Shown: positions 6,197 to 17,134 of the stretch, piece after piece | How positions within the stretch are numbered: position 1 is the stretch's first letter | Layout: the number at the start of each line of letters is the position of its first letter | NCBI GenBank assembly: GCA_041686955.1 | Contig: JAWLCV010000062.1 | Coordinates: 1-23,212, forward strand | Direction: 5' to 3' | Length of the DNA stretch: 23,212 nt | Source: UBA7803 sp041686955 | Lineage (GTDB): Bacteria > Pseudomonadota > Gammaproteobacteria > Pseudomonadales > Azotimanducaceae | Notes under the pieces: generated by a model | Databases searched by the model: none | Told to the model about the DNA's origin: nothing | The model's input: the letters and a program-made list of their open reading frames with translations, nothing else | Program-made: the position numbers and the translations under genes

Positions 6197-7951
6197 TCAG
6201 AGCGTGCCGGCGTTCACCGCGCGCAGCTCGTCGAGCACCCGCCGCGCATGGGAATAGAAGAAGAGCTGACCGGCGCCCTCGACCAACGCCACACTGAGAT
6301 CGGCGCCGGCGTCGATGCATCGCTGGGCGCGCCGGGCCCGGTCGTGAGGGTCCCTGGCGCCGATCAGGCAGCGTATGTGCACCGGACAGCTCAGGGTCCG
6401 GCGCCAGGCCCGTACCGGATCGTGCGCGACGTCGTGGATGTAGCCGAGGTAGCCGTTGGCGGACGAGAAATCCATGCCGGGGCGGATGAGCGCCCACTGC
6501 TGCGGATCGTCCAGCACTGCCAGATCCTCCGCGCACCCCCGGTTGAGAAGCTGCGCCAGCCTCTTCGGACCCATCTGCCGGTAGTAGCGGATGCCCGCCT
6601 TGCAGACCAGCTCCAGCAGCGCCGGGTTCTTGAACACCGCCAGAGAGATGAATCGAGCCAGGCGGGTCATATGCCGGTAGTCCTCGGGGGATTGCGCCGG
6701 CAGTCCGGGCGAAAGAGCCACGACCCCGACCACCCGATCACTCGTGCGGTGGGAGACCTCCACGGCAAAGCGGAAGCCCGTGCGCCGCGCCAGCAGCGTG
6801 AAGCGGCCAATGCCGAGATGGTCGAGGAGTACCTCGAGATCGGCCGCGAACTGCTCGGTTGCCTCGACGCCGGGCGGGTAGCCGTCACTCCGGCCGTAAT
6901 GCGCCCGGGCAGGCGCGATGATGCGCAGCCGCCGCGCGGTGGCCGACGTGATGATCTCCCTGGCCCAGGAATCCCCGTAATACTCGTCGTGGAGAAACAC
7001 GACCGGGCGTCCCCGGGGGTCTCCCATGTCGGAGTAATCGAGCCGCCGGCCGTCCGGGAGCATGAGCAGATGGCGCTCCGCCTCCGTCGGGTGGTGACGC
7101 GGCTCCAGGCCGTCGTCGTCGCCATCCGCAGCCGTCGGCTCCGAACGGAAGAGACTGGCGAAGCTGATGGCCAGCCGCAACAGCTCGGGCTGGCTGCGCA
7201 CGCCGGTCTTGTCGTAGATGGACCGCACCTGCACCCTCACGGTCGCCACGGAGCTGCCGCGCTGCTCCGCCACCTTGGCGACGCTCGCGCCCTCCGCCAT
7301 GAGCTGCATCACCGAGCACTCGGCCGCGGAGAGGCCGAAGGTGCTCTGCAGTACACGGTTCAACTCCTCCGGCCAATGCAGATCGTTGCTCGTCAGTCGC
7401 ACCCGCCCTGCAGCGCCGCCGTCAGCCGTGCGGCCCGGCTGATGCTGCAACGACACCACCGTCCGCTGGTCGCGTGAACGACTGCGCGCGACGACCACAG
7501 TGGGGGTTCCCGGGCCGCTGGCCAACCGGGCGGCATCCCGCAGGATGGCTTCGATGGCGTCGGCATCAAACGGCAGCTCGGCCACGTGCTGCACGTCGTA
7601 GCGGCTGCGGGCGGCAGGGTTGGCGCCCTGAATGCGACCGTGCCCGTCACACAGGAGAACGGCATACGGGCTGTTCGCTCCCGTTTCGTCTTCGCCCCAT
7701 CCGGCGGACCCGGACTCCGCATTCATGTCGTCCAGCACGGAAAGCGCCTGGCGAATGTGGGCGACGATTTCCGGGCGATCCAGCGCCGCCGGCTCGCCCA
7801 GCGCGTGGTTGGCGACGATCTTGTCGGCCCAGACGTTCAGCAGGTCCTCGAAACGCGCGGGATCGACGCCCGCCGTATAGATCTGCTGTATGAGCTGGTG
7901 ATCCACCGCCGGTCTCGCAGAGCTACGTCTCGGCGGTGACGTGCTCCTCAC
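6197..7951 (-). CDS. LuxR-type HTH regulator fused to a degenerate alpha/beta hydrolase domain
   Basis: A 584-residue protein. Residues about 95-130 look like a short PAS-type sensor. Residues 205-263 are a clear LuxR-type helix-turn-helix (LSAAECSVMQLMAEG, ATVRVQVRSIYDKTG). Residues 297-580 form an alpha/beta hydrolase fold (VVFLHDEYYGDSW, DLEVLLDHLGIGRFTLLA, GARDPHD, VEGAG). The nucleophile elbow, normally GxSxG, is ARRTG (388-392) with Arg390 in place of Ser. The usual catalytic His after VEGAG is Gln562; Asp534 remains. The domain is therefore probably a ligand sensor and not an enzyme. The start is uncertain: GTG 7951 overlaps the end of lysC by 29 bp, and GTG 7906 is an alternative. It is probably co-transcribed with lysC and may control the lipoprotein gene downstream. 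Confidence 0.85.
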   Translation of the reverse strand: MRSTSPPRRSSARPAVDHQLIQQIYTAGVDPARFEDLLNVWADKIVANHALGEPAALDRPEIVAHIRQALSVLDDMNAESGSAGWGEDETGANSPYAVLLCDGHGRIQGANPAARSRYDVQHVAELPFDADAIEAILRDAARLASGPGTPTVVVARSRSRDQRTVVSLQHQPGRTADGGAAGRVRLTSNDLHWPEELNRVLQSTFGLSAAECSVMQLMAEGASVAKVAEQRGSSVATVRVQVRSIYDKTGVRSQPELLRLAISFASLFRSEPTAADGDDDGLEPRHHPTEAERHLLMLPDGRRLDYSDMGDPRGRPVVFLHDEYYGDSWAREIITSATARRLRIIAPARAHYGRSDGYPPGVEATEQFAADLEVLLDHLGIGRFTLLARRTGFRFAVEVSHRTSDRVVGVVALSPGLPAQSPEDYRHMTRLARFISLAVFKNPALLELVCKAGIRYYRQMGPKRLAQLLNRGCAEDLAVLDDPQQWALIRPGMDFSSANGYLGYIHDVAHDPVRAWRRTLSCPVHIRCLIGARDPHDRARRAQRCIDAGADLSVALVEGAGQLFFYSHARRVLDELRAVNAGTL

Positions 7952-9158
7952 CCAGCCCGAATTCGTCGTGAATCGCCCGCACGGCCAGCTCGAGGTAGCG
8001 CTCCGCCACCACCACCGAGATCTTGATCTCCGAGGTGGAGATCATCTGGATGTTGATGTTCTCCGCAGCCAGCGCGTCGAAAACCCGGGTAGCCACGCCG
8101 GCATGGGAGCGCATCCCGACCCCCACCACGGACACCTTGACGATGCGGTTGTCGCCGGAGAGCGAGCGGGCACCGAGCTCCTCGCGCACCGGGCCGAGCA
8201 ACTCCAGGGCGCGCTCGTAGTCGTCGCGTTTGACGGTGAAGGTGAAATCGGTGAGTCCGTCGGCCCCCGTGTTCTGGACGATCATGTCCACCTCGATGGG
8301 CGCCCGGCCGATGGGCCCGAGGATGCGGGACGCCACACCGGGGACGTCCGGCACTCCGGACATGGTGATCTTCGCCTCGTCCCGGGAATGCGCGATGCCG
8401 GACACGATGGGCTGCTCCATCTCGTTCGTCTCCGTGGTGATCAGGGTGCCGAAGCCGTCCTCGAACGACGAAAGCACCCTGAGAGGAACCTTGTACTTGC
8501 CGGCGAACTCCACCGACCGTGGATGCAGCACCTTGGAGCCGAGACTCGCCAGCTCGAGCATCTCCTCGAAGGTCACGTGGTCCATGCGCCGGGCGTCCTC
8601 GACGATGCGGGGGTCTGCGGTGTACACCCCGTCCACGTCGGTGCAGATCTCGCATTCGTCCGCCCCGAGCGCAGCCGCCACGGCCACCGCCGTGGTGTCG
8701 GAGCCGCCGCGGCCCAGGGTTGTCAGGTTGCCGTCCCCGTCCACGCCCTGAAATCCGGCCACGACCGGGACGACGCCGCGGGCGAGATCCGCCTGCAGAC
8801 GCTCGGTGTCGATGCCGTTGATCCGGGCCCGGCCGAAGCTGGAATCGGTGCGGATGGCTACCTGGTCGGCCAGGTAAGACTTGGCCGGGTGGCCCCGGTC
8901 CGAGAGCGCCATGGACAGCAAGGCCACGGTGACCTGCTCGCCGGCGGCCTGCAGCACGTCCATCTCCCGCGCCAGCGGCCTAGCGGAAACCGAGCGGCCG
9001 AGCTCCACCAGCCGGTTGGTCTCGCCGCTCATGGCGGAGACCACCACCACCACGCGGTGCCCGCGCTGCAGATAGCCGATGACGCGATCCGCCACGGCGT
9101 GGATGCGCTCCACGCTGCCGACGCTGGTACCGCCGTACTTCTGAACGATGAGCGCCAC
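7923..9158 (-). CDS. lysC: Aspartate kinase
   Basis: The enzyme phosphorylates aspartate, the first committed step to lysine, threonine, methionine and diaminopimelate. The start is taken as GTG 9158 (MALIVQKYGGTSVGS), five bases after the alaS stop; the open frame upstream is only a shadow within alaS. From there it is 411 residues, the usual length of monofunctional proteobacterial LysC. The KYGGTSVGS motif (7-15), GFQGVDGDGNLTTLGRGGSDTTA and CTDVDGVYTADPR mark the kinase domain. Two ACT domains follow from about residue 265, including SGVPDVPGVASRI and ISTSEIKISVVV, which would bind lysine or threonine for feedback control. It is tightly linked to alaS and probably translated by coupling. 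Confidence 0.96.
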   Translation of the reverse strand: MALIVQKYGGTSVGSVERIHAVADRVIGYLQRGHRVVVVVSAMSGETNRLVELGRSVSARPLAREMDVLQAAGEQVTVALLSMALSDRGHPAKSYLADQVAIRTDSSFGRARINGIDTERLQADLARGVVPVVAGFQGVDGDGNLTTLGRGGSDTTAVAVAAALGADECEICTDVDGVYTADPRIVEDARRMDHVTFEEMLELASLGSKVLHPRSVEFAGKYKVPLRVLSSFEDGFGTLITTETNEMEQPIVSGIAHSRDEAKITMSGVPDVPGVASRILGPIGRAPIEVDMIVQNTGADGLTDFTFTVKRDDYERALELLGPVREELGARSLSGDNRIVKVSVVGVGMRSHAGVATRVFDALAAENINIQMISTSEIKISVVVAERYLELAVRAIHDEFGLGEEHVTAET

Positions 9159-9163
9159 GGAGG

Positions 9164-11773
<2,610 letters not shown>

Positions 11774-11802
11774 CGAGCACGGGTCGGTCGAATGGGGCGC
11801 AA

Positions 11803-11831
11803 AGTATAAAGAAACGGTAGGCGAATGCCAT
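11803..11831 (-). promoter_or_regulatory. Sigma-70 promoter for alaS-lysC
   Basis: On the minus strand, ATGGCA (11826-11831) and TATACT (11803-11808) are separated by 17 bp. The -10 is one base from consensus and the spacing is optimal. The alaS start is 29 bp downstream. Confidence 0.55.
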
Positions 11832-11837
11832 GGCGCC

Positions 11838-11858
11838 GGGGCGCGGTCCGGACCCGCG
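11838..11858 (-). terminator. GC-rich hairpin just after recX
   Basis: GGCGCGG and CCGCGCC arms flank a TCCGGAC centre, a near-palindrome 3 bp past the recX stop. There is no T run on the minus strand, so it is only a possible terminator or pause site between recX and the alaS promoter. Confidence 0.3.
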
Positions 11859-11861
11859 CCG

Positions 11862-12404
11862 CTACGCTTCGGCGCCCTCGAGCACTCGGTAGATCAGGTC
11901 CGACGGAAAGCCCCGCGTTGCGAGAAAACGCGCCTGCCGGTTCCAGGCGTCCCGGTCCGCAGGGCGCTCGGCGCCGAACTTCTTGGCCCGCACCCGGGCC
12001 GCCAGATCGAGCCAGTAGCCCCCGGGCCGGATGAGCACCTCGTCAGCGATCGAGTCGTCGATGCCCCGCTGAGTCAGTTCCCGTCGGATGCGCGCGGGGC
12101 CCTGGCCCCGCGCCGTGCGGCTGTGGACGAAGGCCTCGGCGAACCGCACATCGGACTGGAGCCCGCGCCCTCGGAGATCGTCCACCACCAGGCTCGCCGT
12201 TGCCGCATCCACCCCGCGCGCCGCGAGCTTGTCGCAGAGCTCGCGCACCGAATGCTCGCGCTGGGCGAGCAGGCGAACGGCACGCTCCATGGCGGTGCGA
12301 TACCTGCCATCCGCCTCCGTCAGGGCGCCCGGCGCCTCGGAATCGGGGTCGCTCGGGGAAACGAACGGCTCCTTCGGCGGCGCCTGGTGCAGATGATCGA
12401 CCAT
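11862..12404 (-). CDS. recX: RecA regulatory protein RecX
   Basis: RecX binds RecA filaments and restrains their growth. This protein has 180 residues, somewhat longer than E. coli RecX (166) because of a roughly 30-residue Pro/Ser/Asp-rich N-terminal extension (PPKEPFVSPSDPDSEAPG). The triple three-helix repeats are visible: RAVRLLAQREHSVRELCDKLAARGV, FAEAFVHSRTARGQGPARIRRELTQRGI and ARFLATRGFPSDLIYRVLEG. Its ATG follows the recA stop after six bases, the classic recA-recX arrangement, so it is probably made at low level by readthrough of the LexA-controlled recA transcript. Confidence 0.93.
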   Translation of the reverse strand: MVDHLHQAPPKEPFVSPSDPDSEAPGALTEADGRYRTAMERAVRLLAQREHSVRELCDKLAARGVDAATASLVVDDLRGRGLQSDVRFAEAFVHSRTARGQGPARIRRELTQRGIDDSIADEVLIRPGGYWLDLAARVRAKKFGAERPADRDAWNRQARFLATRGFPSDLIYRVLEGAEA

Positions 12405-12410
12405 GGCCGC

Positions 12411-13478
<1,068 letters not shown>

Positions 13479-13505
13479 CGCGCTCTCCCTGATTCGGTGG
13501 GTGCA

Positions 13506-13521
13506 CTGTATATTTAGTCAG
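13506..13521 (-). promoter_or_regulatory. LexA (SOS) box of recA
   Basis: On the minus strand the site reads CTGACTAAATATACAG. It matches the gammaproteobacterial LexA consensus CTGT-N8-ACAG except for one base in the left half-site. It overlaps the -10 element of the recA promoter, the normal place for SOS repression. Confidence 0.8.
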
Positions 13522-13533
13522 TACTTTTGGCAA
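13507..13533 (-). promoter_or_regulatory. recA: recA sigma-70 promoter
   Basis: TTGCCA (13528-13533) and TATACA (13507-13512) are separated by 15 bp on the minus strand. The -10 element lies inside the LexA box, so LexA binding would block RNA polymerase. The start codon is 28 bp further downstream. Confidence 0.55.
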
Positions 13534-13576
13534 CCGTGGCTGCGGAAAATTCGGCCCTGGCTTACGCCAGCCACGG
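13534..13576 (-). terminator. Nested hairpins after mtfA
   Basis: The outer arms CCGTGGCTG (13534-13542) and CAGCCACGG (13568-13576) are perfectly complementary. Within them CTGGC-TTAC-GCCAG (13557-13570) forms a smaller stem, followed on the minus strand by a short AATTTT run. It lies between the mtfA stop and the recA promoter and could end the norR-mtfA transcript. Confidence 0.4.
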
Positions 13577-13584
13577 GCGTTGGC

Positions 13585-14367
13585 TCACGCCCCGGCTGCC
13601 GCGGGGTCCTGACGGTAGAACCGCGCGAGCTGCCGGTACACGGCCGGCAAGGCCTCGAGCAGAGCCTGGGGGCGCAGAAAGAACGTCTCCGTGGCGACGG
13701 CGAAGAACTCCGCGGGATCCGTGGCCGCATACTCGTCGAACGGCGGCTCCGCCCCCGCCTCCAGCCAGCCGACGAAGGTATCGTAACCGGCCAGAAACGC
13801 TTCCGACCACTCACGTACGGGCATGTCACCGGGCAGGGGCGGCATGCCGTTGGCGTCGCCGCTCTGCTCGTCGAGCTTGTGAGCGAACTCGTGCAGCACC
13901 ACGTCGAGCCCCTCGCCCTCCCGGTCCGGCCCCGGACCGGCCGGGGCCGCCTCCTCCCAGTTGAGCACCACGGCGCCGCGGTGCATGGATTCACCGTCCA
14001 GGGCCTCCACCCCGGTGTGCACCACGCCGAACTCGTCTTCCACCTCGCGCTCGGCGACGAAGCCGCCGGGATAAAGGATCACGGTACGCCAGCCGCGGTA
14101 GTACGTAAGGCCCAGGCCGAGCACCAGCAGGCACGCCCGGGCCGCCACGCTGACCCGCATGAAATCCTCCACCTGCAGGCCGTGCGTGCCGAAGAAGCGC
14201 TTCCCGGCGAGGAACAGCACGGTCAGCTCGTAGAGGCGGGCCCGCTCCGCCGGGGACAGCCGCGCGAACATGGGGAAGGCCTCCAGCACCCGCCGCCACA
14301 GCGTGGAGTCCACGGCGTACCGGGCCAGCAGCCGGCTGCGCCGCCATTTCCGCCAGCGCTCGAGCAT
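13585..14367 (-). CDS. mtfA: MtfA-like zinc peptidase (M90 family)
   Basis: A 260-residue protein (E. coli MtfA has 265). In E. coli MtfA is a cytosolic zinc aminopeptidase that also binds the repressor Mlc and so affects sugar phosphotransferase control. The zinc-binding helix HEFAH is at 159-163 (VVLHEFAHKLDEQSG), and Glu220 in DPAEFFAVATETFF is the likely third ligand. The start is the ATG at 14367, seven bases after the upstream stop; the longer open frame overlaps the SMR gene in another frame and is not real. It is the last gene of the norR-sdhB-SMR-mtfA run. Confidence 0.9.
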   Translation of the reverse strand: MLERWRKWRRSRLLARYAVDSTLWRRVLEAFPMFARLSPAERARLYELTVLFLAGKRFFGTHGLQVEDFMRVSVAARACLLVLGLGLTYYRGWRTVILYPGGFVAEREVEDEFGVVHTGVEALDGESMHRGAVVLNWEEAAPAGPGPDREGEGLDVVLHEFAHKLDEQSGDANGMPPLPGDMPVREWSEAFLAGYDTFVGWLEAGAEPPFDEYAATDPAEFFAVATETFFLRPQALLEALPAVYRQLARFYRQDPAAAGA

Positions 14368-14372
14368 GGGCC

Positions 14373-14705
14373 TCAGAGCTCGCCGCGGGCGCCGGAGAGG
14401 TTCAGGCCGATCACGCCCGCGATGATGGCGGCCAGGGAAACGGCCTTGATCACGTCCATGCCCTCGCTGAAGAACATGACCCCGATGGCGGCGATGAGCG
14501 CCGTGCCCACCGCCGCCCAGATGGCGTAGGCGATGCCGATGTCGATGGTTTTCAGGGCGATGGCCAGCATGTAGAACGAAAAGCCGTAGAAGACGTACAC
14601 CAGAATCGAATAGACCAGATGCTCGAAGCCGTTGGACAGCTTCATGCACACGGTTCCGCACACCTCCAGCAGGATGGCGCCGGCGAGAAAGATCCAGTGG
14701 CTCAT
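14373..14705 (-). CDS. Small multidrug resistance (SMR) family efflux transporter
   Basis: A 110-residue inner-membrane protein with four predicted helices (about 4-21, 33-50, 57-79 and 85-104). Key EmrE positions are conserved at the same numbers: Glu14 (proton and substrate binding), Tyr40, Tyr60 and Trp63 in AYAIWAAVG. SMR proteins work as antiparallel dimers exchanging protons for cationic drugs, quaternary ammonium compounds, polyamines or guanidinium. The substrate class cannot be fixed, but the residues fit the Qac/EmrE type better than the SugE type. It is 28 bp downstream of sdhB and almost abuts mtfA, so it is probably part of the same transcript. Confidence 0.9.
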   Translation of the reverse strand: MSHWIFLAGAILLEVCGTVCMKLSNGFEHLVYSILVYVFYGFSFYMLAIALKTIDIGIAYAIWAAVGTALIAAIGVMFFSEGMDVIKAVSLAAIIAGVIGLNLSGARGEL

Positions 14706-14733
14706 GGGCCGAGGATCATACCCGGTGTAACGC

Positions 14734-15438
14734 TCACACGCCCTCTTTCACCAGGAGCCCCTCGATCCTCGAGATGGCGTTGCGGGGATTCAAGCCCTTG
14801 GGACACACGGCCGTGCAGTTGAGGATGCCGCGGCAGCGGAACACGCTGTAAGGATCCGCCAGCCCGGCGAGCCGCTCACGGGTCGCGGTGTCGCGGGTAT
14901 CCGCCAGGAACCGCCAGGCCCACAGCAGCCCGGCCGGGCCCACGTACCGGTCGGGATTCCACCACCACGAAGGGCACGCCGACGAGCAGCAGCCGCAGAG
15001 GATGCATTCGTAGAAGCCGTCGAGCCGCCGCCGCTCCTCCGGAGACTGCAGCCGCTCCTGGGCCGGCGGCGGCTCGTCGTTCATGAGGTACGGCTGCACC
15101 GCCTCGTACTGACGGAAGAACTGGCTCATGTCCACCACCAGATCGCGGATCACCGGCATCCCCGGCATCGGCCTGAGCTCGAGCAGGCCGCGGGACGCCA
15201 CGTCCGAGACGTGGGTGGTGCAGGCCAGCGCATTGGTGCCGTTGATGTTCATGCCGTCGGATCCGCAGACCCCTTCCCGGCAACTGCGGCGGTACGTGAG
15301 GGTGGGGTCCCGCTCCTTGAGCCGCTCGAGCACGTCGAGCACCATGAGATCCTGCCCGGCCGGCAGGTCGAAGTCGAAATCCTGCATGTGCGGGACGTCG
15401 TCGAGCTCGGGCCGGTAGCGGTAGACGCGCACCTTCAT
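14734..15438 (-). CDS. sdhB: Succinate dehydrogenase / fumarate reductase iron-sulfur subunit
   Basis: This subunit carries electrons from the flavoprotein SdhA to quinone at the membrane anchor. From ATG 15438 (MKVRVYRYRPELDD) it has 234 residues, normal for SdhB. All cluster ligands are present: the [2Fe-2S] cysteines 53, 58, 61 and 73 (SCREGVCGSDGMNINGTNAL), and Cys145, 148, 151, 155 (CILCGCCSSACP) with Cys202, 208, 212 (CRGILNCTAVCPKG) for [4Fe-4S] and [3Fe-4S]. SPSWWWNPD-like WWWNPDRY is also typical. No sdhA, sdhC or sdhD is adjacent, which is odd because sdhCDAB is normally one operon. It lies 47 bp after norR on the same strand. Confidence 0.95.
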   Translation of the reverse strand: MKVRVYRYRPELDDVPHMQDFDFDLPAGQDLMVLDVLERLKERDPTLTYRRSCREGVCGSDGMNINGTNALACTTHVSDVASRGLLELRPMPGMPVIRDLVVDMSQFFRQYEAVQPYLMNDEPPPAQERLQSPEERRRLDGFYECILCGCCSSACPSWWWNPDRYVGPAGLLWAWRFLADTRDTATRERLAGLADPYSVFRCRGILNCTAVCPKGLNPRNAISRIEGLLVKEGV

Positions 15439-15485
15439 CACCGACGCTCCGTCGTGGCTTGCGACCGCCCCATGGTAGCTCAGGG

Positions 15486-17024
15486 TCAGCGCAGGCCCAA
15501 TCGCTTGCACAGCCGGTAGAAGTTGCCCCGATCCAGCCCCAGGGAGCGGGCCGCGGCGGCGGCGTTGCCCTGGTGGCGCGCCAGCCGGCTGCGGACGAGC
15601 TCCCGCTTGAACCGGTCCACCGCCTCGGCGAAGGTGAGATCCGGAAGCTCGGCGGCAACCGCGCCCGCGGCCGCGGTCCCGTCGCCCACCGGGTCCGCCC
15701 CGAGGTGCCTCGGCCCGAGCTCGATGACGCGACTTCGCGAATGCCCTTCGCTCAACGCCCGCACCACCGCCCGGGTTATGGCGTGCTCGAGCTCCCGGAC
15801 GTTGCCGGGCCACTCATAACGGGTGAGCCACTGGCGGGCGGCGGCGCTGAGGCGCAGCCCGCGCAGCCCGAGCTTGCGCTCGCATGCCTGCATGAACGCC
15901 CCGGCCAGCAGGCTGACGTCGCCGCCCCGCTCCCTTAGCGGCGGCACCACCAGGGGATAGACGTTCAGGCGATGAAACAGATCGGCCCGGAAGCGCCGGG
16001 CCCGCACCTCCTCGTCCAGATCGCGGTTGGTGGCGGCGACGACCCGCACGTCGCAGTGATGGGCGCGGTCGCTGCCCACCCGCTGCAGCTCGCCGCTCTG
16101 CAGGGTCCTGAGCAGCTTGGCCTGAATGCCGAGGGGCAACTCGCCCACCTCGTCGAGCAGCAGGGTCCCCTGGTCCGCCAGCTCGAACTTTCCGGCCCTG
16201 TCCTGGGTGGCGCCGGAGAACGCGCCTTTCACGTGACCGAACAGCTCGCTCTCGGCGATGGCTTCCGGCAATGCGGCACAGTTCACGTGAATCATGGGCT
16301 GGCTCGCCCGGGGCGAATGGCGGTGGATGTGCCGGGCCACCAGCTCCTTGCCCACCCCGGTCTCGCCCTGGATCAGCACCGGCACGTCCGCCCGGGCCAC
16401 CACGTCCGCCTCCCGCATGAGGCGCCGCATCGCCGGACTCTCGCCGATCAGGGGCTGCTCCGGCTCCGCGGCCAGCCAGGATTCCTGGACGTGCTGGCGA
16501 TGCTCGAGCTCCACCTCGAGGGAGTCGATCACGTCCGCCGCGCGGATGGAGGCGGCCGCCACGGACACGTAGGCCTCGAACAGCTCCAGGTCGAGCTCGG
16601 CGAAGCGTCCCGGCGCCAGCGCGTCCAGGGTCAGCACCCCCCAAGCGCGGCCGTCCACGTGCAGCGGCGCGCCCAGGCAGTCGTGCACGTAGATGTGGCC
16701 GTCCGGCGCGTCCACCAGCCCGTCGTAAGGATCCGGCAGCCCCGAATCGGCGGGGAAACGCACCGGGCCGCGGCTGTGGAGGATCTCCTTGAGCCGCGGC
16801 TGCTCGTCGAGGCGGAAGCGCCGCCCCAGGGCGTCGCGGGAAAGCCCCTTCACCGCGCGTGGCACGAGGCAGTCGTCGTCGAGCTGCAGCAGGGCGGCGG
16901 CATCGCAAGGAAATCCCGCCATCAACGCCTCCAGCAGCCGCTGAAACCGCGCTTCCGGCGGCAGCGCGCGCGACAGGTCCGCGACGATGTCGGACAGGGA
17001 GGCGAGCACGGGAGATGTCGTCAT
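15486..17024 (-). CDS. norR: NorR-type nitric oxide-responsive sigma-54 activator
   Basis: A 512-residue enhancer-binding protein (E. coli NorR has 504). The N-terminal GAF domain (about 20-165) contains VRFPADSGLPDPYDGL and VHDCLGAPL; Asp98, Asp101, Cys116 and Asp134 are likely counterparts of the E. coli NorR iron-site residues that bind NO. The AAA+ domain has Walker A GETGVGKE (220-227), Walker B LLLDEVGE and the sigma-54 contact loop, here GAFSGA (267-272) and not the usual GAFTGA. A Fis-type HTH occupies about 487-510 (AAARSLGLDRGNFYRLCKRLG). It is divergent from nirK with two NorR-type sites between them, so nirK is its likely target. sdhB follows. Confidence 0.93.
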   Translation of the reverse strand: MTTSPVLASLSDIVADLSRALPPEARFQRLLEALMAGFPCDAAALLQLDDDCLVPRAVKGLSRDALGRRFRLDEQPRLKEILHSRGPVRFPADSGLPDPYDGLVDAPDGHIYVHDCLGAPLHVDGRAWGVLTLDALAPGRFAELDLELFEAYVSVAAASIRAADVIDSLEVELEHRQHVQESWLAAEPEQPLIGESPAMRRLMREADVVARADVPVLIQGETGVGKELVARHIHRHSPRASQPMIHVNCAALPEAIAESELFGHVKGAFSGATQDRAGKFELADQGTLLLDEVGELPLGIQAKLLRTLQSGELQRVGSDRAHHCDVRVVAATNRDLDEEVRARRFRADLFHRLNVYPLVVPPLRERGGDVSLLAGAFMQACERKLGLRGLRLSAAARQWLTRYEWPGNVRELEHAITRAVVRALSEGHSRSRVIELGPRHLGADPVGDGTAAAGAVAAELPDLTFAEAVDRFKRELVRSRLARHQGNAAAAARSLGLDRGNFYRLCKRLGLR

Positions 17025-17039
17025 TCTGATGCCATTGCT

Positions 17040-17050
17040 GTGGTTTTCAC
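17040..17050. promoter_or_regulatory. NorR-type binding site 1
   Basis: GT-GGTTTTC-AC matches the GT-N7-AC core of NorR sites, within the short dyad TGTG-GTTTT-CACA. It lies about 100 bp upstream of the predicted nirK transcription start. Confidence 0.5.
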
Positions 17051-17058
17051 ATCCACCG

Positions 17059-17081
17059 AGCGATGTTACTAAAACATCGCT
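17059..17081. promoter_or_regulatory. NorR-type binding site 2 (extended dyad)
   Basis: The perfect inverted repeat AGCGATGTT / AACATCGCT (9-bp arms, 5-bp centre) contains GT-TACTAAA-AC at 17065-17075, matching the NorR core GT-N7-AC. Its centre is 25 bp from that of site 1. A second palindrome, TCGCTTGCAAGCGA (17077-17090), overlaps its right arm. Confidence 0.6.
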
Positions 17082-17100
17082 TGCAAGCGAAGCACAAGTG

Positions 17101-17113
17101 TTTCAATAAGTTA
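17101..17113. promoter_or_regulatory. Candidate IHF site
   Basis: TTTCAA-TAAG-TTA differs at one position from the IHF consensus WATCAA-N4-TTR. It lies between the NorR-type sites and the -24/-12 element, where IHF commonly bends DNA to bring an enhancer-bound activator to sigma-54 polymerase. Confidence 0.4.
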
Positions 17114-17118
17114 CGAAA

Positions 17119-17134
17119 TGGCCCGATCCTTGAA
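17119..17134 (+). promoter_or_regulatory. Sigma-54-like (-24/-12) promoter of nirK operon
   Basis: TGGCCC-GATCC-TTGAA has the spacing of TGGCAC-N5-TTGCA. The -24 GG is intact, while the -12 GC is GA, so it is near-consensus only. It predicts a transcript starting near 17145, about 35 nt before the nirK ATG. Confidence 0.5.

Noticed and set aside
14368..14661. N-terminal extension of mtfA in the open frame
   Set aside because: It overlaps the SMR gene in another frame. MtfA homologues begin near the ATG at 14367, and the SMR protein matches EmrE residue for residue at key positions.
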